Assembly: GCA_018055865.1 (NCBI GenBank) | Contig: JAGPGR010000013.1 | Location: forward strand, 1 to 14,681 | Origin: Paludibacteraceae bacterium | Lineage (GTDB): Bacteria; Bacteroidota; Bacteroidia; Bacteroidales; Paludibacteraceae | Direction of reading: 5' to 3' | DNA length: 14,681 nt | Shown: positions 9,944 through 14,681 of the stretch, piece after piece | How the letters are laid out: every line of letters begins with the position of its first letter | How positions within the stretch are numbered: position 1 is the stretch's first letter | Position numbers and translations under genes: made by a program | The notes under the pieces: model-generated | What the model saw: only the letters and a program-made list of their open reading frames with translations | Database searches by the model: none | What the model was told of the DNA's origin: nothing

Positions 9944-9973
9944 TTGTATTCTTATCTACATAAAATATCTTTG
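9944..9973 (+). promoter_or_regulatory. Promoter of the TlpA-like gene, both elements present
   Basis: TTG at 9944-9946, a 19-base spacer, then TATCTTTG at 9966-9973 match the Bacteroidota housekeeping promoter (TTG at -33, TAnnTTTG at -7) in both boxes and spacing. Transcription would start near 9980, about 10 bases before the ATG at 9991, so the leader is very short. This is the best promoter match in the window. Confidence 0.72.
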
Positions 9974-9990
9974 CAGAAAAACTTATCGGA

Positions 9991-10578
9991 ATGAAAAAGA
10001 CTTTTATCTTATTGCTGGTTGCGGTATTTGCTATTGCCGTACCGGTTTCCTGCCGTAAAAACGAAAAATCAGCCACATCGGCAGTGCAAAAAAAAACCGA
10101 CACCCTGCCGGCACCACAAAACCGTCAGTACATAGTAAAAGTAGGTGATACGGCACCCGATTTCGAAATGCAGCTTTCATCGGGCGGACTCATGAAATTG
10201 TCGGATTTGAAAGGGAAGCTGGTTATGCTGCAATTCACTGCAAGCTGGTGCGGCGTATGCCGGAAAGAAATGCCGCACATCGAATCGAAAATATGGCAGA
10301 AACACAAGGACAATCCGGCTTTTGCACTATACGGCATTGATCTGGATGAGCCTGCCGATACCGTAGCCATGTTCAGACAAACTACAGGAGTCACTTATCC
10401 CATCGGACTTGATCCCGGAGGCCTTATATTCAACCTTTATGCCGAAAAAGGGGCCGGCGTTACCCGCAATGTGATAATTGACCCTCAGGGAACTATCATC
10501 ATGCTCACTCGCCTGTACGATGAGAAAGAATTTGCCGAAATGGTAACGCTTATTGACAGCAAACTTGCAGGCAGATAA
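9991..10578 (+). CDS. TlpA/ResA-like thioredoxin-fold lipoprotein
   Basis: Predicted 195 residues. The N-terminal hydrophobic stretch ends in VPVSC, a lipobox with C21 as the lipidated residue, so the protein should be anchored facing the periplasm. After a short linker the domain starts with VGDTAPDFEMQLSSGG (51-66), typical of the AhpC/TSA and TlpA group. The redox motif is WCGVC with C87 and C90, followed by RKEMP. Such proteins reduce or exchange disulfides in secreted proteins or apocytochromes. At the usual cis-proline position before the NVIID strand there is a threonine (GVTRNVIID, T158), a variation that can change substrate choice. No partner such as CcdA or a cytochrome maturation gene is next to it, so the substrate is unknown. 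It has its own promoter. Confidence 0.88.
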   Translation: MKKTFILLLVAVFAIAVPVSCRKNEKSATSAVQKKTDTLPAPQNRQYIVKVGDTAPDFEMQLSSGGLMKLSDLKGKLVMLQFTASWCGVCRKEMPHIESKIWQKHKDNPAFALYGIDLDEPADTVAMFRQTTGVTYPIGLDPGGLIFNLYAEKGAGVTRNVIIDPQGTIIMLTRLYDEKEFAEMVTLIDSKLAGR

Positions 10579-10676
10579 ACAGTGTAGTGGACTGCTCTAA
10601 AAAGCCAACGTGAATACTGAAAAGATGCTGACAGAAATATATGAAAATTTTTCGTGAAAGAACAAACATAATTTCA

Positions 10677-10684
10677 TACATTTG
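10677..10684 (+). promoter_or_regulatory. Putative promoter -7 element of the DUF4870 gene
   Basis: TACATTTG is an exact match to TAnnTTTG. Transcription would start near 10691, giving a leader of about 29 bases to the ATG at 10720. No TTG lies at the -33 distance. The 141-base gap before the gene has no terminator hairpin that I can defend. Confidence 0.45.
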
Positions 10685-10719
10685 TTGTCAATTATTCACC
10701 ATTTAATTCAAACAGCCCT

Positions 10720-11205
10720 ATGACCTACGAGGAATATGAAAAGATCAAGAAATTGGAAGAATTCCTGAAAAACGGAACAATAACTCAGGAAGAATTTGAC
10801 GCCGAAAAGGAGAAAATTATCAACGGTGCACCTAAAGAGGCTCAGCCCGAAAAATCGGCGGAAAATGTCACCCGTCAGCCTCTGTTAGGTATGGAAGAGA
10901 ATCTATATCTGCTTTTGATGCATTTATCACAATTTTTCACAGCCTTCATTATTCCGCTGGTGATGTGGCTCATCGGGAAAGATGAAAGCAAACGGACCGA
11001 TATTCACGGAAAAAATATTCTGAATTTTCAGATTACATACGTTATTTGGCTCATTGTGGGCATTATCACCATTCCATTAATAGTAGGAATAGTCATTCTT
11101 TCTGTACTTGGCATTGCCATGACGGTGTTTATTATTGTTGCGGCAGTGAAATCGTACAACGGTGAAGACTGGAAATATCCGTTGACCATCAACTTCCTGA
11201 AATAA
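10720..11205 (+). CDS. SHOCT-domain plus DUF4870 membrane protein
   Basis: Predicted 161 residues without a signal peptide. The first 35 residues (YEKIKKLEEFLKNGTITQEE and on to EKIIN) form a SHOCT-type short two-helix module, often found at the ends of membrane proteins and thought to support oligomerisation. A charged linker (36-55) leads to a DUF4870 domain. Its signs are HLSQFF (68-73), IIPLVMWLIGKDESKRTDIH (77-96), GKNILNFQ (97-104), and long hydrophobic segments to about residue 145. It should span the inner membrane about three or four times. The biochemical role of DUF4870 proteins is not established. The neighbours suggest no pathway, and the gene has its own promoter-like element. 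Confidence 0.8.
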   Translation: MTYEEYEKIKKLEEFLKNGTITQEEFDAEKEKIINGAPKEAQPEKSAENVTRQPLLGMEENLYLLLMHLSQFFTAFIIPLVMWLIGKDESKRTDIHGKNILNFQITYVIWLIVGIITIPLIVGIVILSVLGIAMTVFIIVAAVKSYNGEDWKYPLTINFLK

Positions 11206-11290
11206 TACGTCATACAAAAAAACTCATTTTAGACAAAAACGTGTGGAGTTTGAAAAACAACTTCATGCGTTTTGCGTTTAACACCTACTG

Positions 11291-11923
11291 ATGAAATTTG
11301 CAGATATACACTCGCACCGCTCCTGGCCGGATGAGGCCACGATAAGAAACCTCCCTTTCGGAGAGGCCGATCAGGTGCTTTCATCTCCCGTCAGTGGATT
11401 GTTTTCGACTGGTATTCATCCGTGGCAGTCAGATATGCCGACTGACAACTGGTTTGAGAAACTTCAAACCTATTGTGCTGACCCGCGCATAGTATTAGTA
11501 GGGGAGTGCGGATTAGACAAAAATTCAGCCGTATCCATCCAATTGCAGACTGCAATTTTCGAAAAACACATTCTTCTTTCAGAGAAATTCTCAAAACCGC
11601 TCATTATTCATTGTGTAGGGTGTTTCAACGAATTGATAGCACTCCGGAATAAGCACAATCCATCTCAAAAGTGGATCATTCACGGTTTTCGGGGCAAACC
11701 AGCCTTAGCTGTGCAAATTCTGCGGACGGGCTGCGATATTTCATTCGGAGAGAAATTTAACCCGGAAAGTGTGAGAATAGTACCTGCAGACCGATTATAC
11801 ATCGAGACAGATGAAAGCACGCTGCCCATAGCTGACATTTACCTGAAAATAGCTTCCGCAAAAGGCTGCAACACAGATGAACTGAGAGCAGGGAATATAC
11901 TGATTTCTAAATTCACTATTTAA
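11291..11923 (+). CDS. Compact TatD-family metal-dependent hydrolase
   Basis: Predicted 210 residues, shorter than the roughly 255-265 of typical TatD. All the metal-binding positions of the TatD barrel can be matched: H7 and H9 in DIHSH, E72 in GECGLD, H107 in LIIHCVG, H131 in WIIHGFRG, and D174 in IETDES. GIHPWQ (41-46) is also typical of the family. TatD enzymes are two-metal phosphodiesterases, several with DNA 3'-exonuclease activity, and the substrate of the short Bacteroidota members is not known. The reduction appears to come from shortened loops, not from loss of the metal site. The final codons and stop overlap the start of a degenerate 8-base repeat tract (11911 onward). There is an 85-base gap to the preceding gene and I see no exact promoter match in it. 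Confidence 0.85.
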   Translation: MKFADIHSHRSWPDEATIRNLPFGEADQVLSSPVSGLFSTGIHPWQSDMPTDNWFEKLQTYCADPRIVLVGECGLDKNSAVSIQLQTAIFEKHILLSEKFSKPLIIHCVGCFNELIALRNKHNPSQKWIIHGFRGKPALAVQILRTGCDISFGEKFNPESVRIVPADRLYIETDESTLPIADIYLKIASAKGCNTDELRAGNILISKFTI

Positions 11924-11974
11924 CTATTTCACCATTTCAATACTCAACTACTCAACTTATACACTAATTGTTAA
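11911..11974 (+). repeat. Degenerate tandem repeat with an 8-base period, overlapping the TatD-like stop
   Basis: In register from 11911, eight consecutive 8-base blocks resemble each other: ATTCACTA at 11911, TTTAACTA at 11919, TTTCACCA at 11927, TTTCAATA at 11935, CTCAACTA at 11943, CTCAACTT at 11951, ATACACTA at 11959, then a weak ATTGTTAA at 11967. The first block and part of the second lie in the last codons and stop of the TatD-like gene. ATTCACTA also occurs in the tract at 13821-13860. The rest of the gap to 12074 holds a promoter-like element only. Confidence 0.6.
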
Positions 11975-12032
11975 ATCTGATTTCAGTTTATTTTTAAAAA
12001 CTAAATTAAAACGCTGCCAGCCCGAATTTTTA

Positions 12033-12040
12033 TAGCTTTG
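12033..12040 (+). promoter_or_regulatory. Putative promoter -7 element of the S41 peptidase gene
   Basis: TAGCTTTG is an exact TAnnTTTG match. The predicted transcript start near 12047 gives a leader of about 28 bases before the ATG at 12075. The -33 TTG is not found at normal spacing. Confidence 0.45.
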
Positions 12041-12074
12041 CCCGAAATTTGCTACAGAGTAAAAAAAATAATTC

Positions 12075-13670
12075 ATGAGAAAATATATTTCATTCGCTTT
12101 CGTGCTTCTGATGGCCGTTTCGGCTTATTCACAGGGAATTTCATCTGTTCAGCAACGCAAGCTGGTCCAGGCACTTTCGGCCATTTCGGCCATGTATGTG
12201 GACACTATCAACGATAAAAAAGTAATTGAAGCCTCCATCAGGGGCGTACTCGAGGAGCTCGATCCGCATTCTACCTACATTCCAAAAGAAGAAGTACAGC
12301 GAATGCACGAGCCGCTCGAAGGGAGTTTCGATGGAATTGGCGTTCAGTTTCAGATAATAAAGGACACCATCAATGTGGTGCAGACCGTATCGGGTACTCC
12401 GGCCGAAAAAGTGGGTGTACAGCCCGGCGATAAAATCATTTACATTGAGAAAGTATTGGTTGCCGGCATTAAGATTCAGAATACCGATGTATTCAAACGA
12501 CTTAGGGGCAAAAGAGGTACCCCTGTCAATATAAGGGTAAAACGCGGAAATACGGTCGAACTCATCGATTTCAAAATTATCCGCGATAAAATTCCTATTT
12601 TCAGCGTGGATGCATCGTACATGCTGACGGACAAAATCGGTTACATCAAGATTAACAGTTTCGGCACTACTACGGCCGACGAATTCAACAAGGCGCTGAA
12701 AGAACTCAAAGCGAAGGGAATGAAAGACCTCGTTTTGAGTCTGGAGCGTAACGGAGGCGGATTTCTCAAAACGTCCATCGATCTGGCCGATGAGTTCCTC
12801 CCGAAAAATAAGTTAATAGTATATACCCAGGGGCTCAATGTGCCTCGTTCAGAAGCTAATTCTACGGCTGCCGGCAACTTTGAAACCGGACGCGTGGTAG
12901 TGCTGACAGATGAATTCTCGGCTTCGGCCAGCGAAATTCTGAGCGGAGCGCTGCAGGATTGGGACAGAGGTGTGATTATCGGACGGCGTACTTTCGGCAA
13001 GGGATTGGTACAGCGTGAAGTTCCGCTGGCCGACGGCTCCATGATGCGACTCACGGTGGCACGCTACTACACACCTACCGGACGAAGTATCCAAAAACCC
13101 TACACTAACGGCGCTGCTAAGGATTATAACAAAGAACTGGACGAACGATTTGAAAAAGGCGAAATGATGCATCTGGACAGCATTCATTTCCCCGATTCGC
13201 TGAAATACAACACGTTAGTAGCCCGACGTACGGTATATGGCGGAGGTGGCATTATGCCCGATATTTTCATTCCGATGGATACTACCGACAATACCCTTTA
13301 TCACCGAAAAATAGTGAGTAAAGGAGTTGTAAACAGCACCATGATAGAATACCTGAACAAAAACAGGGAAGAACTGAAGAATAAATATCCCGCATTTGAA
13401 ACGTTCAATAAGACGTTTGAAGCCGATGAATCGTTGTTGAAAACACTCATCAGCAACGCCGAAAAAGAAAATATTCCATTCGACGAAAAGGATTACAACC
13501 GCTCCGTGAACCTCTTAAAACTTCAGTTGAAGGCAATGGTAGCCAATGACTTATGGAATCTGAACGAATACTATACGGTCATTAATTCAGATAACGAATC
13601 ACTGAAGAAAGCCGTGGAAATTCTGACACAAAAAGGAGTCTACGAAAAGATTCTGAATCTGAAGAAGTAG
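12075..13670 (+). CDS. S41-family C-terminal processing peptidase (Ctp/Prc-like)
   Basis: Predicted 531 residues. A signal peptide, MRKYISFAFVLLMAVSAYSQ, ends near residue 20, so the enzyme is periplasmic. An N-terminal helical part holds LEELDPHSTYIP (59-70). A PDZ domain follows (about 80-168), with FDGIGVQFQI and AEKVGVQPGDKIIYIEK; it binds the C-terminal end of substrates. The S41 core contains FSASASEILSGALQDW with nucleophile S284, and TFGKGLVQ with K309 and Q313. The 25-residue Ser-Lys distance and the Gln four further on match the Ser/Lys/Gln arrangement of Prc and CtpB. The strand motif is LVLSLERNGGGFL, where most relatives have an aspartate in place of the first serine. The C-terminal extension (about 390-531) is helical and charged. 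Such peptidases trim or degrade envelope proteins from the C-terminus. Period-8 repeat tracts lie on both sides. Confidence 0.95.
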   Translation: MRKYISFAFVLLMAVSAYSQGISSVQQRKLVQALSAISAMYVDTINDKKVIEASIRGVLEELDPHSTYIPKEEVQRMHEPLEGSFDGIGVQFQIIKDTINVVQTVSGTPAEKVGVQPGDKIIYIEKVLVAGIKIQNTDVFKRLRGKRGTPVNIRVKRGNTVELIDFKIIRDKIPIFSVDASYMLTDKIGYIKINSFGTTTADEFNKALKELKAKGMKDLVLSLERNGGGFLKTSIDLADEFLPKNKLIVYTQGLNVPRSEANSTAAGNFETGRVVVLTDEFSASASEILSGALQDWDRGVIIGRRTFGKGLVQREVPLADGSMMRLTVARYYTPTGRSIQKPYTNGAAKDYNKELDERFEKGEMMHLDSIHFPDSLKYNTLVARRTVYGGGGIMPDIFIPMDTTDNTLYHRKIVSKGVVNSTMIEYLNKNREELKNKYPAFETFNKTFEADESLLKTLISNAEKENIPFDEKDYNRSVNLLKLQLKAMVANDLWNLNEYYTVINSDNESLKKAVEILTQKGVYEKILNLKK

Positions 13671-13680
13671 GGAGTTTTTT

Positions 13681-13752
13681 GGATGTTTGGATGTTTGGAT
13701 GTTTGAATGTTTGAATGTTTGGATGTTTGAATGTTTGAATGTTTGGATGTTT
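13681..13752 (+). repeat. Nine perfect-length 8-base tandem repeats after the S41 peptidase gene
   Basis: Nine adjacent 8-base units start 10 bases after the peptidase stop. Each is GGATGTTT or GAATGTTT, differing only at the second base, in the order G G G A A G A A G. There are no indels. The unit on the other strand, rotated, is ATTCAAAC/ATCCAAAC, related to the units of the tracts at 11911 and 13821. It has no dyad symmetry, so it is not a terminator. Confidence 0.95.
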
Positions 13753-13820
13753 GGTCTTTCAGTTAAATGATTATCAATGCACTATTCTATTGATTTCGAT
13801 AGTATCTGAGGTGTCTAAAA

Positions 13821-13860
13821 CACTAATTCACCAATACACCAATACACCAATTCACTAAAC
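13821..13860 (+). repeat. Five 8-base tandem repeats directly before pnuC
   Basis: Units at 13821, 13829, 13837, 13845 and 13853 read CACTAATT, CACCAATA, CACCAATA, CACCAATT and CACTAAAC. The tract ends four bases before the pnuC start codon and would form most of its leader. Between it and the preceding repeat tract lie 68 bases with no exact promoter match. Confidence 0.9.
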
Positions 13861-13864
13861 AATA

Positions 13865-14455
13865 ATGACAGAATATCTTTTTCAAAATTGGGTTGAAATA
13901 GCGGGAGCCGTTCTCAGTGTTATTTATCTCTATCTGTCAATTCGTGAGAAATCGGCTTTGTGGATTTTCGGATTTATCAGTTCACTTTTGTACATTTTTG
14001 TGTTCTTCGAAAGCAAGTTGTACGCCGATATGTCGTTGAGTTTTTACTATCTGGGTGTGAGTATTTTCGGGTGGATCACCTGGCAGCAAAAAACAACCCA
14101 ACTACAGGATACCAAATTGCACATCACCCGTATTTCCGGCAAAAAACAACTGCTGCAATACGTGCTGGGCACGTTGATCGCTTACCTGGCATATTACCTC
14201 ATACTCCAGTACCTTACTGATTCCACTATTCCCGCTGCCGATTCGGTGGTAGGGGCTCTGAGCGTGATAGCCACCTGGATGCTGGCCAAAAAGAAGATTG
14301 AAAACTGGTTGATTTGGATAGTAGTAGATGCTTTTGCTGCCGGTTTGTATTTTTACAAAGAACTTTACCCTACCGCCATTCTATTTGTCATTTATACGGT
14401 TATGGCCGTTGTGGGTTACAAGCAGTGGAAAAAGACTCTGAACTCATCTAAATAG
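13865..14455 (+). CDS. pnuC: PnuC-type vitamin/nucleoside transporter (nicotinamide riboside likely)
   Basis: Predicted 196 residues with about seven membrane segments. PnuC signs are the early VEIAGAVLSVIYLYLSIREK, the segment LWIFGFISSLLYIFVFFESK with YADM after it, FGWITW (68-73) ending the third segment, and the C-terminal ENWLIWIVVDAFAAGLYFYK with conserved Trp, Asp and Tyr. PnuC proteins carry nicotinamide riboside across the inner membrane by facilitated diffusion, with trapping by cytoplasmic kinases. Close relatives carry thiamine or riboflavin. No nadR or thiamine kinase gene is adjacent and I see no TPP or NAD riboswitch, so the substrate remains a family-level guess. The ATG at 13865 follows a repeat tract by four bases, with no clear Shine-Dalgarno sequence. 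Its last 8 bases overlap the 3' end of the facing PDZ gene. Confidence 0.88.
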   Translation: MTEYLFQNWVEIAGAVLSVIYLYLSIREKSALWIFGFISSLLYIFVFFESKLYADMSLSFYYLGVSIFGWITWQQKTTQLQDTKLHITRISGKKQLLQYVLGTLIAYLAYYLILQYLTDSTIPAADSVVGALSVIATWMLAKKKIENWLIWIVVDAFAAGLYFYKELYPTAILFVIYTVMAVVGYKQWKKTLNSSK

Positions 14456-14681
14456 GTGATCTCATATCCAGGTAAAAATCCATTACATCCGCATCGCGCT
14501 GAATCACCAGGTGAAGCGGTCTCTTGCGCGGGGTTTCAAATATTTTGCGTATTTCACCCATTTTCAAAGAAAAAACCGGCTGCTTATCCACTTCCAGTAT
14601 CAAATCGCCTTTTTTGATGCCTTTCAGGTCGGCGGTTGAGTTTTTCCAAACTTTATTGACCAATATCTCAAATACAAACGG
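14448..14681 (-). CDS. PDZ-domain protein, C-terminal fragment (5' end outside window)
   Basis: The minus-strand frame is open to the window edge, so only the last 77 residues are seen; the apparent TTG start at 14663 is internal. The fragment contains NSTADLKGIKKGDLILEVDK (about residues 14-33), the ligand-binding half of a PDZ domain, then a strand ending in LHLVIQRDADVMDFYLDM. In Bacteroidota this kind of C-terminal PDZ often follows a retropepsin-like aspartyl protease domain, and that is my best guess. The protease part is outside the window, so it is not confirmed. Its stop codon overlaps the end of pnuC. Confidence 0.7.
   Translation of the reverse strand, partial: PFVFEILVNKVWKNSTADLKGIKKGDLILEVDKQPVFSLKMGEIRKIFETPRKRPLHLVIQRDADVMDFYLDMRSPI

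Larger units (their letters stand above)
9609..9990. other. Divergent intergenic region between the SDR gene and the TlpA-like gene
   Basis: This 382-base, AT-rich stretch has no credible reading frame. Each end carries a promoter-like element pointing outward, listed separately. Inside are a small hairpin (AATTGT at 9789-9794 with ACAATT at 9798-9803), a 5-bp hairpin in the SDR leader (ACTCC at 9673-9677 with GGAGT at 9683-9687), and runs of A at 9730-9737 and 9746-9753. I see nothing that identifies an RNA gene or riboswitch. Confidence 0.6.

Noticed and set aside
13681..13860. Tandem repeats considered as a CRISPR array
   Set aside because: Units are 8 bases, directly adjacent with no unique spacers, and there are no cas genes.
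13753..13864. TPP or NAD riboswitch before pnuC
   Set aside because: A CTGAGG string at 13806-13811 recalls the thi-box, but the other conserved TPP elements and the helices around them are absent. No NAD-type motif was recognised.

Overview
The window comes from a member of the Bacteroidota, most likely the order Bacteroidales. The evidence is the gene content (an OstA-like protein next to a SurA homologue and two more SurA/parvulin-type proteins downstream of guaB, a PnuC transporter, a Bacteroidota-style TatD-like hydrolase and C-terminal processing peptidase) and repeated promoter elements of the Bacteroidota type (TAnnTTTG at -7, once with TTG at -33). I cannot name the genus. Nearly all of it is conserved chromosome. 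I see no integrase, transposase, phage gene, CRISPR array, tRNA or rRNA.

Left part (1-8770): the 3' part of an ACR3-type arsenite efflux permease reads rightwards. It meets a leftward gene cluster at a strong bidirectional terminator. In transcription order the cluster is guaB (IMP dehydrogenase), a 646-residue periplasmic protein with two intact parvulin domains, a 282-residue SurA-like lipoprotein without recognisable catalytic residues, a SurA-like protein with two half-conserved parvulin domains, and an OstA/LptA-like protein. The last four form an outer-membrane biogenesis module: periplasmic chaperones and prolyl isomerases for outer-membrane proteins, plus a lipopolysaccharide-transport component. 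Inverted repeats associated with promoter-like elements lie in the two larger gaps of the cluster.

Middle part (8890-11925): a leftward short-chain dehydrogenase lies upstream of guaB. Across a 382-base divergent intergenic region comes a rightward series of separately promoted genes: a TlpA-like thioredoxin-fold lipoprotein, a SHOCT plus DUF4870 membrane protein, and a compact TatD-like metal hydrolase.

Right part (11925-14681): an S41 C-terminal processing peptidase, then pnuC, then on the other strand the C-terminal PDZ part of a protein cut by the window edge. The noncoding stretches around the peptidase gene carry three tandem-repeat tracts, all with an 8-base period and related units. 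This is the least ordinary signal in the window. I found no convincing new multi-gene system; the best leads are the period-8 tracts, the 14-bp inverted repeat that encloses a promoter-like element, and the graded loss of catalytic residues across the three parvulin-type proteins.
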